Part shown: piece after piece, positions 1 to 11,160 of the stretch
How positions within the stretch are numbered: position 1 is the stretch's first letter
Layout: the number at the start of each line of letters is the position of its first letter
NCBI RefSeq assembly: GCF_004379255.2
Contig: NC_056038.1
Location: forward strand, 6,176,729-6,240,728
Source of the DNA: Salvia splendens
Lineage: Eukaryota > Streptophyta > Magnoliopsida > Lamiales > Lamiaceae
Reading direction: 5' to 3'
Length of the DNA: 64,000 nucleotides
The notes under the pieces: generated by a model
Database searches by the model: none
What the model was told of the DNA's origin: nothing
What the model saw: the letters and a program-made list of their open reading frames with translations, nothing else
Made by a program: the position numbers and the translations under genes

Positions 1-1183
1 TTCTGACAGCCTTCATGATCATTTGGCCATCCTTTTTGACAAGCATCTCTCCACCAAAGAGAGTCAATTCGTAGCCATTCTTCTCAAGAAGACCCAAGGA
101 TATAAGATTCCTTTTAATGGATGGGATGTATCTCACATCAGTGAGAGTTCTGAAAATTCCATTGTCCATCCTCAAACATATGCTCCCAACACCCCTTACA
201 TCACACACATGGTCATCTCCCAGCAACACCGAGCCTTCAGATTCCTTTAAATCTTGGAACCAGTCGAGATTGGAGGACATATGGAAACTGCAGCCTGAGT
301 CCATGATCCATAGCCTTGATAATGGGCTATCCTCCACCACATTGAGAGCTCTTGCCTCTTCAATTTCCTCAGTGATAGCTGCTGTGCCATCTCCTTTGTG
401 ATTTTCAGATTGCTTTTTCTTCCAAGCAAAACAATTTTGCTTGATGTGTCCTGGTTTCTTACACCAGAAGCAGCTTCTAGATTCCTTTTGATCTCCTTCC
501 TTAGATGATCTTGGCTTCCACTTGTCAGATGGGGGTTTCTTGAATTTGAATTGTTTCTTTGAAGTTGCCTTCACATTGAGGCTTTCAGCAGCTTGATCGA
601 TTGGCTTGCTGACACATTTCTGCATTGCCTTCAGCTTTAATGCAGAAAATACCTCCTCCAAAGTCACTTTCGAATCCCTTCCAAGAAGTATTGAGTCTTT
701 GAATTGCTCAAAACTCTGAGGCAGAGCATTCAATAACATCAAAGCTTTATCCTCATCTTTCATGGGATCATCCACACCCTCAAGATCATCTATATACTTT
801 CGAAAATCTTCCAGCTGATCCGCCAGATTCTTGGAGTCAGAAAATCTAAAATTGAACAATCTTTGCTTGAGATGCAACCTATTGGAGATTGACTTCTCCA
901 TATATATTTTCTCCAATTTCTCCCACACTCCCGCGGCATCATCCTCTTTCTGAACCTCCCTCAAGACTCTATCGCTGAGGCACAAGACAATCGAGCTATA
1001 CGCCTTGTATTCCAGTTCTTGACATTTCGCCGCATCCATCCCTTGAATCTCTTTCTTGTCCGTCTTGGATTTCACATAATCCCAGACGCCTTGCTGCATC
1101 AGAACAGCTCTCATCTTCAATCTCCACAGGCCGAAATCATTTTCGCCGGTGAATTTCTCAACGTCGAACTTTGCGGTAGACAT
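1..1183 (-). CDS. Ty1/copia gag-protease, 3' truncated by window edge
   Basis: An open frame starts at the ATG at 1183 and stays open for 394 codons to base 1. The N-terminal two thirds is a copia Gag of the UBN2/retrotran_gag type (MSTAKFDVEKFTGENDFGLW at the start). It is followed by a CCHC zinc knuckle CFWCKKPGHIKQNC (C-x2-C-x4-H-x4-C) and an aspartic protease site with WIMDSGCSFHM. Gag packages element RNA and the protease matures the polyprotein. No stop or frameshift is visible, so this part looks intact. Integrase and reverse transcriptase would lie left of the window. The start is supported by its position about 45 bases downstream of the LTR/primer-site junction. Order and motifs are diagnostic of copia; whether the whole element is intact cannot be judged here. 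Confidence 0.9.
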   Translation of the reverse strand, partial: MSTAKFDVEKFTGENDFGLWRLKMRAVLMQQGVWDYVKSKTDKKEIQGMDAAKCQELEYKAYSSIVLCLSDRVLREVQKEDDAAGVWEKLEKIYMEKSISNRLHLKQRLFNFRFSDSKNLADQLEDFRKYIDDLEGVDDPMKDEDKALMLLNALPQSFEQFKDSILLGRDSKVTLEEVFSALKLKAMQKCVSKPIDQAAESLNVKATSKKQFKFKKPPSDKWKPRSSKEGDQKESRSCFWCKKPGHIKQNCFAWKKKQSENHKGDGTAAITEEIEEARALNVVEDSPLSRLWIMDSGCSFHMSSNLDWFQDLKESEGSVLLGDDHVCDVRGVGSICLRMDNGIFRTLTDVRYIPSIKRNLISLGLLEKNGYELTLFGGEMLVKKDGQMIMKAVR

Positions 1184-1229
1184 TGTTGAATTCGTCGTCC
1201 TTCTTCGATTCCCACAGACGGCGCCAATT

Positions 1230-1815
1230 TGTAATGCTATCAGATACGCGACTCAATCTTTGTTATCACAACGAGATCGATTCCGGAACGAGAAGAACGA
1301 ATACTTGATATGAAAATGAATAAGCAAAAACAATTCTTGGAGAGTCAATGGAAATCTTGTGTTTTATTTGTGTGGAAGATTACAAAACTCATGGATGAAA
1401 AAATTCTTTTTCTTTTTTCACAGCTCGGCTCTATTTAACTAACACTTATCTAACCACTAGTTCAAACCTAACGGCTTTCATTTAAAGCTAACTAACTAGT
1501 CGCATCCGACGACGTGCATCAGTTAATAACAACTGTCAACTCCGAACTCGATTAAGTTCGGCCAACACCGAGCACCAACACCGAACTCGTTTAAGTTCGG
1601 CCAACACCGAGCACCAACACCGAGCACTGAGCACCGAGCTCAACACCGAACATTGAGCTCGGTTAATCCCTGAGCACGACTACAAACTCGACCAATCACC
1701 GAGCATGATTGCAGTTCGTCAGATCACTGAACAGCATATCGGTCCCTAATCGCCGAACAGTATATTGGTAACCGAACTGAACTGATTGTGCAGTTTTGCC
1801 CCAATCCTCATAACA
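1230..1815 (-). mobile_element. 5' LTR of the minus-strand copia element
   Basis: On the minus strand the LTR begins TGTTATGAGG at 1815 and ends GCATTACA at 1230, giving short imperfect inverted ends (TGTTATG/TGTAATG) with the canonical TG...CA. Directly downstream is AATTGGCGCCGTCTGTGGGA, a likely primer-binding stretch; I do not assign the tRNA. The LTR holds a tandem repeat of about 46 bp built on the phrase AAGTTCGGCCAACACCGAGC (about 1545-1640). The partner LTR is outside the window, so neither target duplication nor age can be read. Confidence 0.75.
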
Positions 1816-1929
1816 TGTTATGCATTTATCATTGTCCAAGAATGTGGCATACTGGATGACTATAAACACGTCGGTTAGGGAGATGCTATCAACGAGAAAG
1901 GTTCATTTGATTAGGTGGTTGTTCAGCCT

Positions 1930-3988
1930 GAGCATCCGCACTCCGCAATGGTGCGGATGTCCCGACGGACTTCCCAAAAACACCTCCTGCCACGTCATAA
2001 GTACCTCCCACTGCACTGCCACGTCATAAGGACATCTCACTGCATAATGTCGGACATCCACAAGGACATCCCGACGGACATCCACAATAATAAAAATTCA
2101 CAAATATGTAATTTACGGAATTAAAATTTCGACACAAATACGAGAAAAATGCAACGATTTTATTTAAATAGTAAAAAACATACATAATTATTAAAAAAAA
2201 TACATAGTAAAAAAAATTACACCCCAAAGCTTCGACAAACGTGGCCCCCGTTTCACTCCTCGTCGCCCCCAGTGCCAGTCCCAGCGTCACTCCCGGGCAG
2301 GGATGGCATCCCCAAATCGCGCCTCATACTGTCGATGGCATCCTTCAGCATCATCTTGTATAAGGGGTCAGTCGCTGCATGCCACTTGTCCATGGAGTTT
2401 AGCAGGCTCTGTGTTTGCTGCACGCGGGCGAGATGGGTGAGCTCGGGATTGAGCTGGGAATGAGCTTCCGATTGGACCTCGTGGGACCCGCTGGCACTTC
2501 CCCTAGCCATCCGCATCGCGGTCATTTGCCCAACCGGGCGACAGCGGTGGGAAGACGATTGAGGGGCCGGGAACTCTGCCTCGGCGTCGGGGAGGTCGTG
2601 GGAACCGGCACTGCTGCTGTATTCGCCGGAGGCGTTGATCTTCGTCCGCTTCGGCCAGCCAGCTTCAACACTCGTACTAAACTTAGCTGAAGTCTGCACC
2701 ACAAGATAGACCTCCCAATATTTGAATTCGCCGAACTTCAAAGACCTGTCGGGGTACTGCTGCATGGACAGGTTCTTCACATCCTCGGCGGACATGCCGC
2801 TGGTTGCCATGGGGAGGTTGTTTTGGTAGATGCCGACAAATCGGCTGAGCTGCCTCCTCATCCACTCCCACTGTTTCCGGCATTGCTCTCCATCGTGAGG
2901 CTTCCCACCTGGCGGTTTGAATTGGAGGTAGCTTTGGCTAATGCGCCACCACATTCTGTCGATATGCTGGTTAGCCCCGATGTAGGGATCCTCGACTACA
3001 CCGACCCAGGCCTGAGCCAGCGCGACGCACTCCGCCACGCTCCAGATGGTCTTCTTTCCCTCTCCGGCCTCCTCCTCCCCGGCCCACCCTCGTCCCCCGC
3101 ACGCGAGGACGAGGTAGTTCCTTTGCCCTTGCCCTTCTTCTTCGACCTCCCTATCGCCGGTGGCATCTCAGTGGGAGACTCCCTGACCGGAGATAGCCCC
3201 AACTCCTCAAAAGAGAAAGTCTCAATGCCGGTAAACTGAGTCTCCAAAGGAGTACTCTGGGGGGAATCGCTAGACAATAAATCTATGTAGGGATGATAGA
3301 CATTGTCCCCAGGTGATTGGAGGCCCCCAGGCTGCTACCTCCTGCAGCGGCAAGCGTGCCCTGCATCATACCGGGCATCATTCCCCCCACCCCCGCTGCC
3401 ATTCCGGGCATCATTCCCCCATCATCCTGGGCGCCATCCCCGTCATCCCTCCACTCACCCCGAGAATTTGGGGCATCATCCCACCCATCCCTGCACACCA
3501 AGGGTACATATTGTAGTACCCGGGCATCATCCCCGCCATTTGGGGTTGGGGCATCATCGGCGCCATTCCGGGCATCATCCCGGACATCCCTGCAGTTCCG
3601 CCGGCCTTTCCCCCACCTCTAACGGGAAACGTCGGCGCTTGTGACTCGCTCGTGGCAGAATAATCACTATCGTGCTCCATTTATCTTCAAAAGAAATGAA
3701 AGTAGAGAGAGAAACTCGTTAAAACAAGTGGTGCGAATGAAATGATGTTCAAGGAGCCGTATACATAGTTTTTTTTAAAAAAAATCAAAATTCGGGACGT
3801 CCTCCGGGATGTCTGTCGTGGCACCGCAATGGCGGACGTCACGACGGATGTCGCCGGAAAGCCGCAGATGTGAGGTATCCGCAACGGACGTCCGCATCCG
3901 CCCCTCCATGCCTAATGGCGGACGTCCCGCAGGGGCATTCGTCACGCCGGTCCGACGTCCGGCGGGAAGTCCGCCATTGCGGATGCTC
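1930..3988. mobile_element. PIF/Harbinger-like element carrying only ORF1
   Basis: Left end GAGCATCCGCACTCCGCAAT and right end GCCATTGCGGATGCTC form the short GAGCATCC terminal inverted repeat seen on Harbinger-type elements throughout this window. Both ends are rich in GGACGTCC/GGACATCC subrepeats. The interior encodes a broken Myb/trihelix-like ORF1 on the minus strand and no transposase, so the copy would be non-autonomous. The flanking triplets (CCT and CAA) do not match, so the target duplication has decayed or the right end was disturbed by the adjoining element. Confidence 0.65.
2253..3680 (-). pseudogene. Harbinger ORF1 (Myb/trihelix-like DNA-binding protein), frameshifted
   Basis: Three overlapping frames make up one former gene. 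The N-terminal part (from ATG 3680) begins MEHDSDYSATSES and is dominated by GMMPGM-type repeats. The middle (about 3000-3277) is acidic then basic (SKKKGKGKG). The C-terminal part (2253-about 3060, 261 codons) has a trihelix/Myb-like core with WVGVVEDPYIGANQ, DRMWWRISQSY, QCRKQWEWM and RQLSRFVGIY. This arrangement matches the DNA-binding partner protein encoded beside the transposase in plant PIF/Harbinger elements. At least two frameshifts, near 3040-3060 and 3280-3480, break the frame. It ends in a TGA at 2253-2255 close to the left terminal repeat. Confidence 0.65.
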
Positions 3989-3991
3989 CAA

Positions 3992-4540
3992 GAGCATCCA
4001 CAGTGAGACGGATGTCCCGGCGGACATCCCGACGGACTTCCCAAAAACACCTCCTGGCACGTCATAAGGACCTCCCACTGCACTGCCACGTCATAAGGAC
4101 ATCCCACTGCATAATGACGGACATCCCCAAGGACATCCACAATAATAAAAATTCACAAATTCACCAAATTAAACAATTTACGGAATTAAAATTTCGACAC
4201 GAATACGGACGGAGAAAGTGCAATGATAATTTCATTAAATAAAAAAAATAAAAAAGTACATTTCAAAAAAAACCTCAACAAATTACATTATAAAAAAATA
4301 CTCGTTAAAACAAGTGGTGCGAATGAAATGAAGTTCAACGAGCCGTATATATAGAGTTTTTTTTAAATAAATTTAAAAATCGGGACGTCCGTCGGGAACC
4401 CGCAATAGCGGACGTCCCGACGGATGTCGTCGGAAATCCGCGGAACTCCGGTGTCCGCAAGCGACGTCCGCGTCCGCGGGTCGCTCGCCTAATGGCGGAC
4501 GTCCGGCACGCCGGTCCGGCGTCCACTGCTGCGGATGCTC
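3992..4540. mobile_element. Short Harbinger-type MITE abutting the larger element
   Basis: GAGCATCCACAGTGAGACGG at the left and CTGCTGCGGATGCTC at the right form inverted ends, flanked by CAA (3989-3991) and TAA (4541-4543), one mismatch from a 3-bp target duplication. The left 200 bp are nearly identical to the left end of the neighbouring element at 1930 (shared block about 1960-2120 versus 4020-4210). It is therefore an internally deleted member of the same family. It has no coding capacity. Confidence 0.65.
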
Positions 4541-6766
4541 TAAGGATGTGAGTATACATTGTGGTGTGGCAACATAAACGAGTTTCATTAACATGATCAT
4601 TGGCCAATTAAGGCGGGTTAAAATCAAGTTTGACGACGAGCTACACGTCTTAATTATGTTATCTTATATGCGTCAAAGTTAGGTCGGGATAGTGGCAATA
4701 GTTAGCACTTCCTCCACAATGGCTAAGCTGAGTGTGTTGAAGTCCGATATTTAATGATTAGCGATGAGATAGTTAGGTTATGGAGTCTAATAGAGTTTAA
4801 TTAAGAGACCACATGCAAATCAGGATAAAACACTTCATATTATAGGATTTTCGTTTCTTATAGATAACATACTCATTGTAATATAGGTTGTCATGTCATG
4901 CTTAAAAAATATTAATGATTTAGAAATTAGTATTCTTAATCATAATTACGTAAAATTAATTTATTAATTAGATTAAAAGAATTGATTTATTTTTATTATT
5001 ATTCTAATTATAAAATAAAAAGCATTTTACATATAAAAGTAGAACTACCATTGAAAGCATATTATTTGTGAACTTTCCCCACGAACATGTTTCAAGAAAC
5101 AAAATTCAACCGAGAAACAACTACTGCCTCGGCAGTTCTTCGTCATGAAATGACAATTTTATCACAATTGGCAAATAAGCAAAAAAATCAGTTATAATAG
5201 GGTTTGAAGGGGGAGAAGAAGTTAAATTGTAAAAGTAACATAAAATCAAAAGCAACGAATATATAAAAACTGAAACCTAGCTTTATATACATTCAGAAAA
5301 TTTTAATATACCTACGCGTTTTTGGTTTTTTTATTGGTAACAAATTCCAAAAACATCACGCGTATGTATCTCAATTCATTATTAATTAAGTATGATTTGT
5401 CCACAATTGTGGGCTTGCAATTTATGAATTGAATAATTAAAATAATAATTTATAAGATACATTATTAAAATTTGAATTATATCTTACAATTATCGATATA
5501 CTCTAACAATAGTTAGTGGTACTCGCCGAGATCCTCTCAAATAGCATATATACAACATATCAATTTTGTATATGAAAGTGATATTGAATAATCCCAAAGC
5601 CATATCAATTTTGTATATGAAAGTGATATTGAATAATCCCAAAGCTAGAAACCCCATTTATCCCCATCTATTAAATAAAGCCGAGAAATTTTAGAGTATA
5701 AATATTGTATTAATTAATAAAAATTAGGGATGTGTGTGTGTGGGGGGGGGGGGGGGGGGGGGGATAATAGTGAAGTTATCACTCCATCAAATTTGAAGAT
5801 ACGATACAAAATTAGATGCTTGACATAATTAATATAATCGTGGTTCGTAAAATATTAGTGTGACTAAACGGGAACGTAATTTGCACTGCACTATAAATTG
5901 GAAAAAACAATGAAACGGGATGTCTCCTAATCTTAGATGGAAATATTAAATAAATTTATATGGAAATATTGCCAAAATCCACAAAAAAGATTTTCCGTAT
6001 CTTGAGAGGTACAGAGATTAACTTACCATATGGGAGGAAAAATAAAGTTTGACCTTAGAAAAATATTGGTAGTTTTTTTTTACTCAATGGTATATCAAAT
6101 GACAATAGTCTATACATAATTATTCTAGGGTGCAATAGGTAAAATTCTTTTTTTTACTCAACTATAGGTTTCTAGGTAATTTCGTATTTTCATCAAAAGG
6201 CAATAACTCATCAACACCATGGAAAAAAACACGCATGTTGACTCTAAAAAAAAATCCTCTACAATCAATCATAATAGCACGCAAAAATATTTTGGAAAAA
6301 GTACTTAAATATATTTATGAATGAATAATTGCGTTATAGAACTTTCCCTATACCAGGCAAAGAGACTTCACTCCAAAATACACACACAATGAGTTAAGAA
6401 AAGAAAAGAATTCACATATTAATGTAATTGGAGCACACAATATTATTTTGGAAAAAGTAATTAAATATCTTTAGGAATGAATAATTAAATACCAATGCGA
6501 CTTCATCTCAAAACAGCTGAAAAGAAAAAAAAAGATTATGCTAAGCTAAGAGGATTTTTAATTAAGATATTAATTATTAATATTTTAATTAAAAAATAGT
6601 GTTTTGAGTGTATCTATAGTTAAAGGTTGTTGCTCTCCCTCCATTATCTTCCCTTTTTGTCGTTTGATTTCCTAAAGGAAACACCTCTTTTCTGCGATTC
6701 AAATCGCAAATAATCTCAATTACTTGGAGATTTACCATATTTACTCCTCGATTGCCCTTCTGTCTT
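4541..6766. other. AT-rich intergenic DNA upstream of the C2H2 gene
   Basis: I see no gene. It contains a perfect two-copy 45-bp tandem repeat (5556-5645) and a 22-base G run (5742-5763) after a short TG repeat. The remainder is A/T-rich simple sequence. The last 200 bases are presumably the promoter of the gene at 6904. Confidence 0.6.
5556..5645. repeat. Two-copy 45-bp tandem repeat
   Basis: The unit beginning CATATCAATTTTGTATATG occurs at 5556-5600 and 5601-5645 with no difference that I can see, which points to a recent local duplication. Confidence 0.85.
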
Positions 6767-6768
6767 CT

Positions 6769-6776
6769 TATATAGG
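6769..6776 (+). promoter_or_regulatory. TATA box of the C2H2 gene
   Basis: TATATAGG lies 128 bases before the ATG at 6904. It is followed by a CT-rich stretch typical of a plant 5' leader, so transcription would start near 6800. Position and sequence are as seen; use as a promoter is inferred. Confidence 0.55.
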
Positions 6777-6903
6777 GTTTTCATTCTCTCTGTCTTTTCA
6801 TATCAAACCAAATCCAATCTCCTTCTCTCTTCAATCTTAATTAATACTCGATCATCAACATCAATTTCAACCGCTTCTCCTTCTCAAATCTTGAATTGAT
6901 TCG

Positions 6904-7758
6904 ATGGAGGAGGGAGACAGCGGCAGAATTCCGGTGATCAAGATAAAAATCCCAAAGAAGGCGGAGGAGGAAGAGGGTGTTCCGAGCCACTACTGCAAGG
7001 AATGCGACCGGAGCTTCAGCTCAGGGAAGGCGCTGGGAGGGCACATGAGCTCTGCGCATGTTCAAGCTAACAAGGAGTACTCGATGAGGAAGGCGATGAG
7101 CTTCAACTCCAAATCCAAATCATCATCGCCTGGATCTCCTTGTTGCTCCTGCGGAATCTGCGGTAGGGTTTTCCAGTCGCAGAAATCCCTCTTTGGCCAC
7201 ATGCGGTGCCACCCCGAGCGGGATTGGCGCGGGATGGAGCCTCCATCGACGCCGCGAGACGCCAAATCAGAATCGTCGGAAGAGCTAGGGTTTTTCAGTG
7301 GGAAGCCTTGGCCTACTTGCAAGAGGGGGCGGCCGGCGGTGGAGAAGGAGAAGGAGAAGGTGGATGAGGTGGAGGAGATGTTCAAGGTGGCGGTGCAGGT
7401 GCTGGCGAGAGGGAAGATGGAGAGGGAGTATCGGTGCGATACGTGTGGTAAGGTTTTCAAGAGCCACGAGGCGCTCGGAGGGCACCGGGCCAGCCACAAG
7501 AAGTTCAAGATGTCGATCATCAACACGAGCACCCGCCATCTCGAGCCCAAGAAGATGCCAAGGACCAAGAAGAATAAGATGATGATGACTAAGCCTGATT
7601 TTGTCACTAGTGATCCTGGTCCTAGTGATCATGTTGATAGTAATGCTGATTCGGCCTCGGCCTCGGGCTTTCTCATTGATATCGATCTGAATATGTCTCC
7701 TCCCGAGGAGGAGGTCGAGGACAAGGGCATAGAGGACTCTTGGAATGATATGCGGTAG
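6904..7758 (+). CDS. C2H2 zinc-finger transcription repressor (ZAT-like), three fingers
   Basis: Single-exon gene of 284 residues, usual for plant Q-type C2H2 factors. Finger 1 is C31-C34...H47-H52 with SSGKALGGH. Finger 2 is C83-C86...H99-H103 with the variant SQKSLFGH. Finger 3 is C178-C181...H194-H198 with [10 protein letters not shown] basic patch ([14 protein letters not shown]) lies between fingers 2 and 3. Near the C-terminus, residues 261-266 read DLNMSP, matching the DLNxxP class of EAR motif that recruits TOPLESS-type corepressors. From the family it is expected to be a nuclear DNA-binding repressor, often stress- or development-linked; the target is not readable. The start is the first ATG after the TATA box. 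The long open frames on the opposite strand are GC-rich shadows. Confidence 0.93.
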   Translation: MEEGDSGRIPVIKIKIPKKAEEEEGVPSHYCKECDRSFSSGKALGGHMSSAHVQANKEYSMRKAMSFNSKSKSSSPGSPCCSCGICGRVFQSQKSLFGHMRCHPERDWRGMEPPSTPRDAKSESSEELGFFSGKPWPTCKRGRPAVEKEKEKVDEVEEMFKVAVQVLARGKMEREYRCDTCGKVFKSHEALGGHRASHKKFKMSIINTSTRHLEPKKMPRTKKNKMMMTKPDFVTSDPGPSDHVDSNADSASASGFLIDIDLNMSPPEEEVEDKGIEDSWNDMR

Positions 7759-9295
7759 CAGTCTAGTTCATTACTTCTATTATGTGTTTCTGTTTCTAGG
7801 TTTTGTTTTTGCTGTTTTTTTGGTGATAGTGAGAAGAGACATAGCAATTCAAGTTGCATAGTTCCAATTGTGGTGATAAACCCCTTTGTTTCCTCTAGCT
7901 CTACTCACTAATAATGCTACCAATTTCAACTTTGTTGTTCCAATCTATTGCTTTTTTTGAGATCTAGGTACAGGCTTGATTATTTTGTGATTAGCTTCAA
8001 GTTCATTAAGCCAAGTGGGATTTCAATCAAATTGAGATTTTATATGTAAAAGATCTGAGTAAATTTTAAGTAACAAATACATATTCATGCCTGAGCTGTT
8101 TGATATTTTTCCCAAGATCCCATGGGTATGGTATGAATGTTGAAGAACATAAAATATTGCACCAATGTGAAGCCCTCAGGTACAGTATTATCACTATAGG
8201 GCTATTCTTAGTGTAAAAATACTTTTTTTTACTGAAGATGTATGAACAAAACAAATTAGTATCTCATGCTATACATAAATTAATTTGATATTAAAAGCAT
8301 TATAAATATATTTGACTTACTTTTTGTTCTTATATATTGATTAGATGGAACACAACAGATTAACAGTTAGATTTGTTTGCTCCTAAAATTACTCACTAGT
8401 AGTATTAGGGATCAAGGTTTTAGGGTCCAACAGTCAGCAGCTGATGCTTTCATATATATGAATTTTGAATTTTGAGTTCATTACTCTATTTCTGATATGA
8501 ATTGGTTGAACTCAAACCCAAAAACTAGTTACGTATTGGTCAATTTTTTTTTAAAAAAAACAAGTATCTCAACTAAGGGACGACGTATAAAAGCGTCCAA
8601 AAAAAGGCAAAAGTTGTATAGTGGACAATTGTGACTCAACTTAAAGACATTGTTCTTAAATTTTTTCTATTTTTTCTACTAACACAAATAATCGTGTCTT
8701 TAATTTTGAATTGGTTGACTTCATATTAGAATACCAATGTAGACTTGGTAATAGTAGTAGAACTGTAGAATAAATATATGTACAATTTATATACATTTAT
8801 CTTTAATATAAATCAAATTTGGCCGAATAAAACTTATATGCTATATATTTCAAAAGGACCGACAATTTTCTTTTTGGCGTGATCAAAGAGCTCAGATTTA
8901 ATCATTGTTAACCATAAGTTTTCCATAAATATTAATAGGACGTAATCTATGCTAATTAAAGAACTTACGCATTTATAGTCGCACGAGATATTTCAGCATC
9001 TCAATTATAAATCGGTTAATTTTCTCTTGGTTTTGAATCTTTTGATACACTCTTACTATCCCAAATCAAATTATGAGATGCTCTTTTTCTTATTTTTCTC
9101 TGTTATATATTGCATATATCTGCAAAAAAGGATTTTTATTTTATTTTATTGAGATCAATTTTATTTTTCTGATTCCAATCTTCGACTATCCTAGATTGAA
9201 GCTCCTAGTTATACGGAGTACTATGATCTTGATAGCATTATTTTGCCTACATAATCCAAGTAAGCCGTTTATGGTAATTGGTGACCAATTTAGTA
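7759..9295. other. 3' flank of the C2H2 gene and AT-rich intergenic DNA
   Basis: The first 150-200 bases are presumably the 3' UTR (T-rich). No further open frame with plausible composition is present and I recognise no element. Confidence 0.5.
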
Positions 9296-9524
9296 CTCCC
9301 TCCGTTCCATGTTAATAGAGTCATTTTTCTATTTTGGGAAGTTTCAAGTTAATTGAATCGTTTCTATTTATGGCAAAAAGTAACTTTGTCTTTTACTTTA
9401 ATCTCTCATCATCTCTTTTACTTTACTCTCTCTTACTTTTTTCACCATCAATTTAACACACTATTCTTAAACTCCGTGGTGAAAAGAAATGCCTCTATTA
9501 ACAAGGAACAAGGAACGGAGGGAG
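9296..9524. mobile_element. Stowaway-type MITE
   Basis: The ends are CTCCCTCCGTTCC and GGAACGGAGGGAG, flanked by TA on both sides (9294-9295 and 9525-9526), the hallmark of Stowaway/Tc1-mariner MITEs. It is 229 bp with no coding capacity. Confidence 0.85.
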
Positions 9525-9609
9525 TATTGAACATGTAGCTAGCATTACTTTTTATTATATGGAACCTATTTATTTAATTATTTGGTTTATGTGGAGCATT
9601 AGGGTGCCA

Positions 9610-10216
9610 CCATATTTAGAGTGACAACATACCACTAATCCTAGCCCTTAGATCGATAAGATGGACGCCTAGGATTGAATTGATAAAATAGAGTTCGGAT
9701 TGCAGTCTTATGTGTTGGATGTTGCAGGGGTGGGTATTTTAGTCAATTCCCAAAAATTTATATAAAAAATGGATTTGGTAATATTTAAACTGCAAATACT
9801 ACTTTGTAATACTGCAATATTCATAGAGTAATACTGCAATCTGTTAAGGTGAAAAACCATTACGAATTATCCAGACACGTAATACTACAATATTTATAGA
9901 GTAATACTGCAATATTCATAGAGTAACAGTGCAATCTGGTAAGGTAAAAAAACTATTACGAATTATGCACACGTAACACTGCAATATTCATAGAGTAAAA
10001 CTGCAATATTCATGGAGTAAGACTGCAATCTGGTAACAGACTGAAGACGGCAATCTGGTAACAGACTAGAAATAGAGAGAATATCGATTTTGCCCTTTAG
10101 CGTTTTTTTTTATCTTCCAATTAAATAAAAATAGGCTGCCACATGGCAGCTTAAGAACCACACGATCTTAAGATCTAACGGTCTAAATTGATAGTATGGT
10201 GTTACGATAAAGAGTA
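9610..10216. mobile_element. Probable MITE with internal minisatellite
   Basis: The ends form an imperfect inverted repeat: the left arm around 9622-9665 (ACAACATACCA...CCCTTAGATC) matches the reverse complement of about 10165-10216 (AACACCATACTA...CCGTTAGATC). I could not settle the target duplication or superfamily. The middle (about 9790-10070) is an array of diverged units built on ACTGCAATATTCATAGAGTA and CTGCAATCTGGTAA. Confidence 0.45.
9790..10070. repeat. Degenerate minisatellite of ACTGCAAT units
   Basis: Units of about 26 bp (ACTGCAATATTCATAGAGTA and variants) alternate with CTGCAATCTGGTAA and a longer GTGAAAAACCATTACGAATT segment. The composite block of about 100 bp occurs at least twice. 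Confidence 0.7.
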
Positions 10217-10420
10217 TTGTTCGTATTAATGAATCCCTTTGGTTTATATCTCCTATATAATCGACGGGTTACAAAAATGTTCTATTCAAAATATTTGTAA
10301 AACTAGCTTTTTTCATACGGATCACATCTATCAACCTTTATATTAAAAGAAAGCAAAACTCTCCACGTTTTTCGAGAATATGTTATCGTCATATATGTTC
10401 TTTAATTTTTAATATAAATA

Positions 10421-10631
10421 CTCCCTCCTCCGTTCCATAGTAGTGGAGTCATTTTGTCATTTTGGTACGTTCCATAGTAGTAGAGTCATTTCCCTTTTTA
10501 GTAAAAGTTAACAGTTAACACATTTCTTCTCACTTACTTTACTCTCTCTTACTTTATTCTCTCTTCATCTCTCTACTTTCTTAATCTCCGTGCCGAAAAG
10601 AAATGCCCCCACTACAATGGAACGGAGGGAG
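10421..10631. mobile_element. Stowaway-type MITE
   Basis: CTCCCTCCTCCGTTCC at the left and GGAACGGAGGGAG at the right, flanked by TA dinucleotides at 10419-10420 and 10632-10633. Length 211 bp. The interior resembles the copy at 9296 (shared CTTACTTTACTCTCTC tract). Confidence 0.85.
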
Positions 10632-11160
10632 TATTATTTTAGATTAATTGCATAATAGTAGTAATAATTTATAAATATTATATCTCAGTCATATCTATCT
10701 AAACTGGTAGGTTGCATCTTTAGAGAATGCTACAAATTGTAATACTGCTACTGTTTATAAATTATTAATATCTTATAAGAAATTAATAATTTTGAAAATA
10801 GCTTAATTATCATAATCTTACTAGTTATAGATATATATTGAAAACCCTACTATATTGGATAAATAAGATTGATTTTCATACTATGATTTCTCTATATCCA
10901 AAATAGAATTAGATTATAGTATTAGTCAAAATATAAAATAAGTAGTATAAAAAATTAGAAATATATGAACTCATACTAAATTAGAAATATATGCTAATTT
11001 TATAATCGTGTTAATAAATAGATTGATAGTGTAAACTTAAAATTCATTTTAGAGTTACTTTTGGATTCATGTCGGAACTTTCGCCGAAAATGAAAAGTAT
11101 GTTTGTAGAAGCAATAAAACAATTTAAGAATATGTGTGTGAGTTGGTCAAACGATAGAAT

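Noticed and set aside
2823..3644. Plus-strand frames of 138, 113 and 101 codons
   Set aside because: Shadows of the minus-strand Harbinger ORF1 and its GGGCATCAT repeats; composition is His/Pro low-complexity.
7062..7632. Long minus-strand open frames (181 and 115 codons) across the C2H2 gene
   Set aside because: They are mirror frames of GC-rich coding sequence. The plus-strand frame has three zinc fingers and an EAR motif.
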